A program made the translations under genes and the position numbers. Shown piece after piece: positions 1 through 5,493 of a stretch of 6,132 bases of DNA; position 1 is the stretch's first letter, and the number at the start of each line of letters is the position of its first letter. Source of the DNA: Candidatus Glassbacteria bacterium RIFCSPLOWO2_12_FULL_58_11. GTDB taxonomy: Bacteria > Gemmatimonadota > Glassbacteria > GWA2-58-10. The notes under the pieces were generated by a model. The model saw only the letters and a program-made list of their open reading frames with translations. It was not told the DNA's origin and ran no database searches. The stretch lies in the NCBI GenBank assembly GCA_001780825.1, contig MFIX01000128.1, forward strand, positions 1 through 6,132. The letters are read 5' to 3'.

Positions 1-2
1 CC

Positions 3-32
3 TTGACAAAGGCTTTCCCTGTTGGGTAGATT
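3..32 (+). promoter_or_regulatory. Putative sigma70-type promoter of hflKC
   Basis: A perfect TTGACA lies at 3-8 and TAGATT (4 of 6 bases of the -10 consensus) at 27-32, with an 18-bp spacer. Transcription would start near 39-40, leaving a leader of about 65 bases before the hflK start at 107. No open reading frame or stable hairpin is evident in this leader. The assignment rests on consensus and position only. The upstream gene is outside the window, so a promoter further left cannot be excluded. Confidence 0.45.
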
Positions 33-106
33 AAAACTCTCCTATCAAAAAGAACACCTCTTGCGCTTATGCCTGTCAGACTAACCTCAACCCTCAGGGA
101 GAATAA

Positions 107-1087
107 ATGCCATCCAGTGATTTCGAAATTAGAATGCCGGAAATCAGACTGCCCCAATTCAGCCGGAAGATGGTTGTCTGGGGCCTGATCGTGGCCGCGG
201 CGCTTTGGCTGGCCTCAGGCATCTACAAGGTGGAAGCGGATGAGCTGGGCGTGGTCCTGCGTTTCGGCAAAATCAGCGATGTCACCGAGCCGGGGCTCAA
301 CTACCACCTGCCGTACCCCATTGAATCCGTGGAAACCCCCAAGGTGACCGCGGTGCAGAGGCTCGAAATAGGTTTCCGGACCGTATACCAGGGACCGCCG
401 GCGCGCTACGAGCAGGTCCCCGAGGAGAGCCTGATGCTCACCGGGGATGAGAACATCGTCAATGTCAATCTGATCGTCCAGTTCAAGATCAAGGATGCGA
501 CGGCCTACCTGTTTAAGGTGCGCAATGTTTCCGGCACGGTGCGCAGCGCCACCGAGGCTGCTCTGCGTCAGGTGATCGGCTACCACAAAATCGACGAGGC
601 GCTGACGGATGGGAAATTCGTGATTCAGCAGGAGATCCAACAGACCCTCCAGGAGGTGCTTGACCGCTATAACGCCGGGGTGCTGATCGTGGCGGTACAG
701 CTCCAGGATGTCCACCCTCCGGATCAGGTAGTGGCAGCTTTCAAGGATGTGGCCAGCGCCCTGGAGGATAAGAACAAGTATATCAACGAGGCCCAGGGTT
801 ACCAGAATGATGTCATACCGCGCACCCGGGGAAAAGCCGAGCAGCTGATCCGCCAGTCGGAAAGCTACCAGCAGCAGCGGGTCCTGCGCTCGCAGGGCGA
901 AACCGATCGTTTCCAGGATGTGCTGGCCCAGTACGAGAAGGCGCCCGCGGTGACCGAGAAAAGACTTTACCTGGAGACCATGGAAAAAATTTATCCGCGG
1001 ATGAAAAAATACATCGCCAAGGTCGGGAAAGAGGGGACCGGCCTGATGCCGCTGCTCGATATGCGCAGCGTACCGTCGGCTCCCTGA
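107..1087 (+). CDS. hflK: HflK, SPFH/prohibitin-family membrane protein, FtsH protease modulator
   Basis: Encodes 326 residues. In E. coli, HflK pairs with HflC to form a large periplasm-facing cage around the inner-membrane AAA protease FtsH and modulates its degradation of membrane proteins. The sequence shows a short cytoplasmic N-terminus, one membrane segment at about residues 22-40, then an SPFH (Band 7) domain opening with EADELGVVLRFGK (44-55 region). Family-typical stretches follow: LTGDENIVNVNLIVQFKI (111-128), ALRQVIGYHKIDEALTDGK (152-170) and VQLQDVHPPDQVVAAFKDV (197-215). A charged, Gln/Glu-rich helical region (about 218-300) resembles the coiled-coil segment of the cage. The protein is shorter than E. 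coli HflK (419 residues), mainly because the long glycine-rich N-terminus and part of the C-terminal tail are missing. The start is supported by AGGGAG at 96-101, five bases before the ATG. hflC follows after 78 bp. Assignment as HflK rather than another prohibitin is strengthened by that partner. Confidence 0.93.
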   Translation: MPSSDFEIRMPEIRLPQFSRKMVVWGLIVAAALWLASGIYKVEADELGVVLRFGKISDVTEPGLNYHLPYPIESVETPKVTAVQRLEIGFRTVYQGPPARYEQVPEESLMLTGDENIVNVNLIVQFKIKDATAYLFKVRNVSGTVRSATEAALRQVIGYHKIDEALTDGKFVIQQEIQQTLQEVLDRYNAGVLIVAVQLQDVHPPDQVVAAFKDVASALEDKNKYINEAQGYQNDVIPRTRGKAEQLIRQSESYQQQRVLRSQGETDRFQDVLAQYEKAPAVTEKRLYLETMEKIYPRMKKYIAKVGKEGTGLMPLLDMRSVPSAP

Positions 1088-1165
1088 ACGGGGCCGGAAT
1101 CAATATAGGGGAGGGGACAGGGAATCTTTCATCCGTGAATATTTCAGGTAAAGAGAGGGATTAAA

Positions 1166-2023
1166 ATGGCACGAAATCTTAACATTGTGATCATTATTGT
1201 CATTCTGGCCTTGTTCGGCCTGTCCGGCTCGGTTTACCGGGTCTGGGAAACGCAGCAGGTGGTAATCACCAAGTTCGGCAAGCCGGTGCGCATAGTCAGC
1301 GAGCCGGGCCTGCATTTCAAGATTCCGGTCATTCACCGTCTGCGGGTGTTTGAAAAACGGCTGCTGGATTACGACAGCGCACCGACGGAAATTCTGACCC
1401 AGGATAAGAAAACTCTTATTGTGGATAATTACGCCAAATGGCGGATCAAGGATCCGCTGAAATACCTGCAGGCGGTAGGGAATGAGGCCGGGGCCCAGAG
1501 CCGTCTGGATGACATTATCTATTCCGAGATGCGCACGGAGCTGGGCCGCCACAATTTCCACGTCATCGTCTCGGAAAAACGCGCCGCGATTATGGAAATA
1601 GTGACCAAAAAGAGTGATGAAAAGGCTGAGGAATACGGCGTGGAAGTGGTGGATGTGCGGGTCAAGCGCGCCGATCTTCCGCAGGAGAACGAGAAAGCCA
1701 TTTTCGCCAGGATGGAGGCCGAGCGCAAACGGATCGCCAACCAGTACCGCAGTGAGGGGGAGGAGGAGGCGCTGAAAATCCGGGCGGAGACCGACAAGCA
1801 GGCGGTTATCATAATGGCCGAGGCCGAAAAAACCTCCCAGCAGGTTCGTGGCGAGGGAGATGCCGAGGCGACTAAAATCTACGCCCAGGCTTACAACCGG
1901 AGCCAGAAGTTTTATGGTCTCGTGCGTACGCTCGAGGCTTATGAGAATGTGATAGACTCGACCACGACCCTTATCATCTCGCCGGATGCGGAGTTCCTGC
2001 AGTATTTCTGGAAGGCGCCCTGA
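1166..2023 (+). CDS. hflC: HflC, SPFH/prohibitin-family membrane protein, FtsH protease modulator
   Basis: Encodes 285 residues, the partner of the preceding HflK. An N-terminal signal-anchor helix (about residues 5-24) is followed by an SPFH domain: QQVVITKFGKPVRIVSEPGLH (30-50), IVDNYAKWRIKDPLKY (85-100) and YGVEVVDVRVKRADLP (157-172). The segment ENEKAIFARMEAERKRIA (174-191) and the adjoining Glu/Lys/Ala-rich stretch to about residue 235 are the most diagnostic HflC region and form a long helix or coiled coil. The C-terminus has the usual FYGLVRTLEAYE (249-260) and LIISPDAEFLQYF (269-281) motifs. E. coli HflC is longer (334 residues), so this is a compact form. GAGAGGGA at 1153-1160 supports the ATG at 1166. 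The gene is probably co-transcribed with hflK. A run of AGGGGAGGGG at 1107-1116 in the 78-bp gap looks like a second ribosome-binding sequence but has no suitable start after it. Confidence 0.94.
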   Translation: MARNLNIVIIIVILALFGLSGSVYRVWETQQVVITKFGKPVRIVSEPGLHFKIPVIHRLRVFEKRLLDYDSAPTEILTQDKKTLIVDNYAKWRIKDPLKYLQAVGNEAGAQSRLDDIIYSEMRTELGRHNFHVIVSEKRAAIMEIVTKKSDEKAEEYGVEVVDVRVKRADLPQENEKAIFARMEAERKRIANQYRSEGEEEALKIRAETDKQAVIIMAEAEKTSQQVRGEGDAEATKIYAQAYNRSQKFYGLVRTLEAYENVIDSTTTLIISPDAEFLQYFWKAP

Positions 2024-2024
2024 G

Positions 2025-2058
2025 GCCGGGTGCGCAGAACCCGGCATTTACTGTTTTG
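2025..2058 (+). terminator. Weak candidate terminator after hflC
   Basis: GCCGGGT (2025-2031) and ACCCGGC (2039-2045) form a perfect 7-bp stem with a 7-base loop, starting two bases after the hflC stop. The following ATTTACTGTTTTGC is only moderately T-rich, so this is not a textbook intrinsic terminator. Position and stem quality make it the best candidate for ending the hflKC transcript. The hairpins further along (2111-2189 and 2249-2270) could serve as backup. Confidence 0.4.
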
Positions 2059-2110
2059 CTTCTGCCCGGTCAACTTAACTTGGATTAATCACAAATTTCC
2101 GCAATTCCCG

Positions 2111-2189
2111 GTAGGGGCGGACCAATGTGTCCGCCCGTGTTCCGAGATTCCTAGATGGTAAGCGGGCGCACACACGGGTGCGCCCCTAC
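2111..2189. repeat. 79-bp composite inverted repeat built of two GC-rich hairpins
   Basis: The outer ends GTAGGGGCG (2111-2119) and CGCCCCTAC (2181-2189) are perfect 9-bp inverted repeats. Each arm also folds on its own. GGGCGGAC (2115-2122) pairs with GTCCGCCC (2129-2136), and GGGCGCAC (2164-2171) pairs with GTGCGCCC (2178-2185). Both are perfect 8-bp stems with 6-base loops. When the right arm is reversed it aligns with the left over about 33 bases with few differences, and the stem differences are compensatory (G-C in one arm, C-G in the other). The element sits between the convergent ends of hflC and the DUF72 gene. It resembles the small GTAGGGGCG-ended intergenic palindromes seen dispersed in many bacterial genomes. 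No target-site duplication is visible. It may be a non-autonomous repeat, a bidirectional terminator or both. Confidence 0.75.
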
Positions 2190-2248
2190 ATAAGACGTTC
2201 ATATTTAATTAGTTACGAATATCAAGTCTAAAATCGATAATATGCCCA

Positions 2249-2270
2249 GGGGCGGTCTATAGATCGCCCC
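2249..2270. repeat. 22-bp near-perfect palindrome related to the adjacent hairpin repeat
   Basis: GGGGCG (2249-2254) and CGCCCC (2265-2270) flank TCTATAGA (2256-2263), giving a palindrome broken only by one G/T pair (2255/2264), which would be a wobble pair in RNA. The GGGGCG...CGCCCC ends are the same as those of the element about 60 bp to the left, suggesting a third, shorter member of the family. It lies 34 bp beyond the stop of the minus-strand DUF72 gene and could end that transcript, although no strong T-run follows on either strand. Confidence 0.55.
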
Positions 2271-2303
2271 CCGCTTATTTCATATTCCAGAGCCCGTGCC
2301 CTT

Positions 2304-3119
2304 TCAGAACAGCGACTGCTGCTGCCCGCTGCTGGATTTCCGCGGCAGTCCCAGCATTTCCTGCATATCTTCTGCATTGCGGGCCGCCTGGCCGCGGAAA
2401 TGGTTATTGAAAAAGATGAAAGTCCGCTCCGCCTTTTGGCCCAGGAATTCGATTCCCTCCCGCCACTCTTCCAGCTCATCCATCCGGTAAAGGTAATCGT
2501 AGCGCTCCCAGGCCGCCTCGTGCTCCCACCATTTTTCGGCATTGCGGCCGTGGAAACGGACATAGCCGATCTTGTCCGAGGTCAGGGCCACTTCCGGCGG
2601 CACCAGCCCGGGCAATCTCGGCTCATCGACACAGCACAGCGCGACTTTGCGGGATTTCAGCCATTCCAGGACAGACTTGTTCAGCCAGCGCCCGTTCCGG
2701 AACTCGATCACCGTCGAAAAGGCGCTCAGCCGCTCCAGCAGATGTTCGAGAAACTCGAGCTGGGGATCCCCGTAATGGAAGCTGAAAGGAAACTGCAGCA
2801 GTACCGCCGCCAGCTTACCGCGCTCCGCCAGAGGTTCCACCGCTTCCCGGAAAGCCCCCAGGCAGGCCGCCAGCTCGCCCTCGCGCTCATGAGTGATACT
2901 GCGGTGTGCCTTGACCACCACCTGGAATTTGTCCGGGGTCCGGGTAACCAGATTACGGATCAGGGAAGTAGCGGGGAGCGAATAGTAGCTCGAATTGAGC
3001 TCCAGAGTCTGGAAATGCTCGGCATAATAAGCAAGGTAATCATTTTTAGACAGACCCGACGGGTAAAAGGCCCCCCGCCAGTCAGGGTACGAATAGCCGC
3101 TCGTGCCGATATAGTACAT
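2304..3119 (-). CDS. DUF72 (YecE-like) TIM-barrel family protein
   Basis: Encodes 271 residues, the usual length for DUF72, a widespread family of predicted TIM-barrel proteins without an established biochemical role. Conserved stretches appear in family order: YIGTSGYSYPDWRGAFYP (3-20), HFQTLELNSSYYSLP (35-49), VVVKAHRSITH (67-77), LLQFPFSF (107-114), VIEFRNGRW (137-145), CCVDEP (162-167), YVRFHGRN (186-193) and FFNNHFRGQAARNA (236-249). The clustered Tyr, Trp, His, Arg and Asn residues at strand ends suggest a conserved binding or active site. There is no signal peptide or membrane segment, so it is probably cytoplasmic. The last residues, QQSLF after a Ser/Gln-rich linker, resemble a beta-clamp-binding peptide. 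On the minus strand AAGGA, about ten bases before the ATG, supports the start. The gene diverges from the GH42 gene and converges on hflC. Confidence 0.9.
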   Translation of the reverse strand: MYYIGTSGYSYPDWRGAFYPSGLSKNDYLAYYAEHFQTLELNSSYYSLPATSLIRNLVTRTPDKFQVVVKAHRSITHEREGELAACLGAFREAVEPLAERGKLAAVLLQFPFSFHYGDPQLEFLEHLLERLSAFSTVIEFRNGRWLNKSVLEWLKSRKVALCCVDEPRLPGLVPPEVALTSDKIGYVRFHGRNAEKWWEHEAAWERYDYLYRMDELEEWREGIEFLGQKAERTFIFFNNHFRGQAARNAEDMQEMLGLPRKSSSGQQQSLF

Positions 3120-3211
3120 TCCCTGGATTTCCTTTAGTTCGTGTCCGCCTATACCTTACACCTGGCCTGTGCTTTCGGCAAGAAAAAGGCGCAGGGAGAC
3201 AAAAATTTTCC

Positions 3212-3241
3212 TTTAAAATACCCGCCGCTCAGTTGTATAAT
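3212..3241 (+). promoter_or_regulatory. Putative sigma70 promoter of the GH42 gene
   Basis: A perfect TATAAT lies at 3236-3241. TTTAAA at 3212-3217 (18-bp spacer) or the overlapping TTAAAA at 3213-3218 (17-bp spacer) fits a -35 at 4 of 6 bases. The A/T-rich stretch immediately upstream (3201-3211) could act as an UP element. Transcription would begin near 3248, giving a leader of about 70 bases before the GH42 start at 3319. Consensus match only. Confidence 0.5.
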
Positions 3242-3263
3242 GATAGCCGTCGCTGACTGTCAA
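3234..3263 (-). promoter_or_regulatory. Putative sigma70 promoter of the DUF72 gene, overlapping the opposite promoter
   Basis: Read on the minus strand, a perfect TTGACA (3263-3258) is followed after 18 bp by TATACA (3239-3234), 4 of 6 bases of the -10 consensus. Transcription would start near 3228 and leave a leader of about 108 bases before the DUF72 start at 3119. Its -10 occupies nearly the same bases as the -10 of the plus-strand promoter, so the two would compete for RNA polymerase. A partly paired hairpin (3166-3172 with 3189-3195, one mismatch or wobble) lies in this leader; its meaning is unknown. Confidence 0.4.
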
Positions 3264-3318
3264 AATCCTTAACAAAGTACGCGCGCTTAGAACCATATAT
3301 TACCGATCAGGAGCCTGG

Positions 3319-5421
3319 ATGCCTGTCCCACAGGATTTTCATCTCTGCGTCCAGTACTACCGTCAGCCTACACCTACTCCCGCGGAATGGGAGCGCGACC
3401 TGCGGCATATTCGCAGGCTCGGGTTCACCGCGGTCCAGTTGCGGCCGCAGTGGGCCTGGCACGAGATCGAGGAGGGCGTTTTCCGCTGGGAGGATATCGA
3501 CCGCCTGATGGACTTGACCGCCGCGGCCGGGCTGAAAGTCCTCTTCAAGTTTTTCCTCGAGAGCGCTCCGCGCTGGCTGTTCATCGAGTATGAGGCCGGG
3601 CGGGTCGCCCCGGATGGCTCGAAAATCGAGCCCCGGGCGCGCGGCTCCTTTTATGTAGGCGGCTGGATGCCCTGTTTCGACCGTCCGCTGGTCTGGGGAA
3701 AGGCGGAGCGCTTTGTCGCCGAGGGCGTGCTGCGCTACCGCGACCGGGAGAACCTTCTGGGCTGGCACCTCTGGAACGAGCCGCGCAGCCGGCCGTTCGG
3801 AGACTGCGCCTGCCCGCACTCGGTGGAATTGTACCGGAATTGGCTCGCCGAAACCTTTGGCGATGTGAATAAATTTAATGAGCGGTTCGGCCTGGCTGTC
3901 AGAAAATGGGAGGACATCGTCCCGCCGCCGGACATCTCGGCCTATTACGATTCCTGGCTCTGGCGCATCTCCCGCGCCCATGCGGTCGCCGGCCGGATCG
4001 AGCGCCTGGCCGCCCTGGTGCGCAAATACGACAGCCGCCGGCCCATTTTCTGCCATGTCGGTTTCAATTCGGTCCTCCAGCCCTCGCTGATCGACACCAG
4101 CCACGATCTGCTGACCGCGAAGGCGGTGGATGTTTACGGTACCAGCCTGGCGCATTGGACCGGGGACTTCCACACCTTCTTCCAGGTCGACCGGCCCGCC
4201 CAGTTTTCCAATCCGGAATACTCCCGGGAGGCTTACCTCTACAGCCTTCAGGCGCGCTGGATGGCCGCGGTCAAGGATTATTTCTGGATCAACGAGGTTT
4301 ACGGCAATACCTGGAACTACATGGCCGAGGATTTCAGCGGAGCGGACATCCGTTTCATGCTGCTCTCCACAATCTCCGAGGGCGCGCGGGGGATAGTGAT
4401 CTGGCAGTTCAAGCCGGAGCGTTTTTCCGAGGAATCGATCACCTCCGGCCTGATTGAGCTGGACGGCGCGGACACCGAGCGCAGCCTGGCCGCCGCGGAG
4501 GTCTGCCGGGCCCGCGCACGCGCACCGGAGCTGTTCAGCAGCTACAGGCCGGACCGGGCCCAAATCGCGCTGGTCTTCGATTTTGCCGCGGACATGTATT
4601 CGGAGATCGAGGATGCCGAGGACCTGAGCCGCGCCGGGACGGTCTGCTACCGTTACAAGGAATCGCTCAAAGGCTGGTACAGCCTCCTCTGGCGCCTGGG
4701 CCTGGCCGTGGATTTCGTGCCGCTGGAAAAACTGGAGCGGATCGCGGACTACCGCCTGGTCGTTTTACCCTACCTTCACCTGCTGGACCGGGAGCAGGCT
4801 GAAATCCTTGAACGCTACACTCTTGGCGGCGGAACGCTGATCAGCGCCCCCGGCCTGGCCTTTCGTGACCGCCGGGCCTGGGTCCAGCCGCACCGGCCGG
4901 GTTGGGGCCTGGAGGAGCTGTTCGGCTGCCGGGAAAAATATCTGAAAGCCCAGGCCGAAACCCGCCGGGTGGAGGTCATGGGGATGCGCCTCGGCGCCAG
5001 GGGGATAATCGGCTGTCTGGAAGCGCGGGGAACAGGCGTGGACCTTTCGGGAGGCGGCGGACTGCTGGTTGCCAACCGCCGGGGCGAGGGCCGCACCTAT
5101 TATTTCGGTTTTTATCCAGGAGTGTCCTACCGCGGTTCCGGCGAAAAGGGTTACCTGTACCTGGCGCAGGTGCTGCTCGCCGAATCCGGGATCGAGGCGG
5201 AGTGCGATTTGGAGGGCCCCCTGGTGCGGGTCCGCCGCGGGACTGTCGCGGAGGCGCAGCCGGCGGCCTTTGTCTTCAATTACGAACAAAAAGAAGTCGA
5301 AGTAGCGTTAGGCGGACTGCCGCCGCGAAAATACCGCTGCCTGATCACCGGCCGCAAGGTGAGCAGCACGGCGAAAGTGAAAATCGGGCCGCAAGAGGTG
5401 CTGTTCCTGGTGCCGGCTTGA
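3319..5421 (+). CDS. GH42-type beta-galactosidase-like glycoside hydrolase
   Basis: Encodes 700 residues, a normal length for GH42 enzymes, which hydrolyse terminal beta-galactosides with retention of configuration. The N-terminal TIM barrel (about 1-385) has WERDLRHIRRLGFTAVQLRPQ (24-44), W152-N-E-P with E154 as probable acid/base, and WINEVYGNTWNY (323-334) with E326 as probable nucleophile. Their spacing (172) almost equals that of E141 and E312 in the Thermus A4 enzyme. A glutamine-amidotransferase-like domain (about 412-622), as in the GH42 trimerisation domain, contains YRLVVLPYLHLLD and a GGGTLISAPG stretch. A small C-terminal beta domain follows (about 630-700). C119, C163 and C165 match three of the four zinc-binding cysteines; the fourth position is S168, beside H167. 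No signal peptide is seen, so the enzyme is probably cytoplasmic and acts on imported oligosaccharides. No transporter or sugar regulator is adjacent, and exact substrate specificity cannot be read from the sequence. AGGAG at 3309-3313 supports the start. Confidence 0.86.
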   Translation: MPVPQDFHLCVQYYRQPTPTPAEWERDLRHIRRLGFTAVQLRPQWAWHEIEEGVFRWEDIDRLMDLTAAAGLKVLFKFFLESAPRWLFIEYEAGRVAPDGSKIEPRARGSFYVGGWMPCFDRPLVWGKAERFVAEGVLRYRDRENLLGWHLWNEPRSRPFGDCACPHSVELYRNWLAETFGDVNKFNERFGLAVRKWEDIVPPPDISAYYDSWLWRISRAHAVAGRIERLAALVRKYDSRRPIFCHVGFNSVLQPSLIDTSHDLLTAKAVDVYGTSLAHWTGDFHTFFQVDRPAQFSNPEYSREAYLYSLQARWMAAVKDYFWINEVYGNTWNYMAEDFSGADIRFMLLSTISEGARGIVIWQFKPERFSEESITSGLIELDGADTERSLAAAEVCRARARAPELFSSYRPDRAQIALVFDFAADMYSEIEDAEDLSRAGTVCYRYKESLKGWYSLLWRLGLAVDFVPLEKLERIADYRLVVLPYLHLLDREQAEILERYTLGGGTLISAPGLAFRDRRAWVQPHRPGWGLEELFGCREKYLKAQAETRRVEVMGMRLGARGIIGCLEARGTGVDLSGGGGLLVANRRGEGRTYYFGFYPGVSYRGSGEKGYLYLAQVLLAESGIEAECDLEGPLVRVRRGTVAEAQPAAFVFNYEQKEVEVALGGLPPRKYRCLITGRKVSSTAKVKIGPQEVLFLVPA
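4921..4960 (+). repeat. Copy 1 of a duplicated segment, inside the GH42 gene
   Basis: TTCGGCTGC (4921-4929) and CTGAAAGCCCAGGCCGAAA (4942-4960), separated by 12 bases, encode residues 535-537 and 542-547 (FGC and LKAQAE, with REKY between). A near-identical segment lacking the 12 bases lies just after the gene at 5435-5462. The two match at 25 of 28 aligned bases. Confidence 0.6.
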
Positions 5422-5434
5422 AAGCGGGCCGCGG

Positions 5435-5462
5435 TACGGCTGTCTGAAGGCCCAGGCCGAAA
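5435..5462 (+). repeat. Copy 2 of the duplicated segment, after the GH42 stop
   Basis: TACGGCTGT (5435-5443) joined directly to CTGAAGGCCCAGGCCGAAA (5444-5462) repeats part of the GH42 gene with a 12-base gap and three substitutions. In its own frame, which is +1 relative to the GH42 gene, it reads YGCLKAQAE, matching FGC-REKY-LKAQAE. Two of the three changes are at third codon positions. It may be a remnant of a paralogous coding region or a short template-switch duplication. It is not itself a gene. Confidence 0.55.
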
Positions 5463-5469
5463 TTTTTTT
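5437..5469 (+). terminator. Possible intrinsic terminator after the GH42 gene
   Basis: CGGC (5437-5440) can pair with GCCG (5456-5459), extended by two pairs past a bulged G, with a run of seven T at 5463-5469 three bases later. A competing pairing is GGGCC (5426-5430) with GGCCC (5449-5453). The stems are short, but the T-run is the strongest in the window. If active it would separate the GH42 transcript from the downstream membrane-protein gene, at least partly. Confidence 0.35.
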
Positions 5470-5493
5470 GACTCGAGACAGGGAAAAATCGAA

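Noticed and set aside
215..715. Minus-strand open frame inside hflK
   Set aside because: It is a shadow of the hflK coding strand with no family resemblance.
1107..1164. AGGGGAGGGG sequence followed by a nine-codon GTG frame (1135-1164) before hflC
   Set aside because: The frame is tiny, starts about 19 bases after the purine run and has no independent support. A leader peptide cannot be argued from this alone.
1100..2047. Long minus-strand open frame opposite hflC (315 codons)
   Set aside because: It lies almost wholly antisense to a clear hflC gene, its translation matches no family I recognise, and the codon structure is explained by the GC-rich opposite strand.
2111..2270. Possible CRISPR-like or IS-end interpretation of the repeated GGGGCG units
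   Set aside because: The units are inverted palindromes rather than regularly spaced direct repeats, no transposase is present and no target-site duplication is visible.
2400..3137. Plus-strand open frame opposite the DUF72 gene (245 codons)
   Set aside because: It is fully antisense to a gene with clear DUF72 motifs and has no recognisable domain or convincing ribosome binding site.
3166..3195. Hairpin CCTGTGC/GCGCAGG in the divergent intergenic region
   Set aside because: The stem has one mismatch or wobble and a 16-base interior. It matches no known riboswitch or operator and could arise by chance, so it is only mentioned in the promoter entry.
3307..4563. Long minus-strand open frame opposite the GH42 barrel (418 codons)
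   Set aside because: The translation is rich in Pro, Gly, Ala and Arg without domain motifs, while the plus strand encodes a well-supported enzyme. Long antisense frames are common in GC-rich genes.
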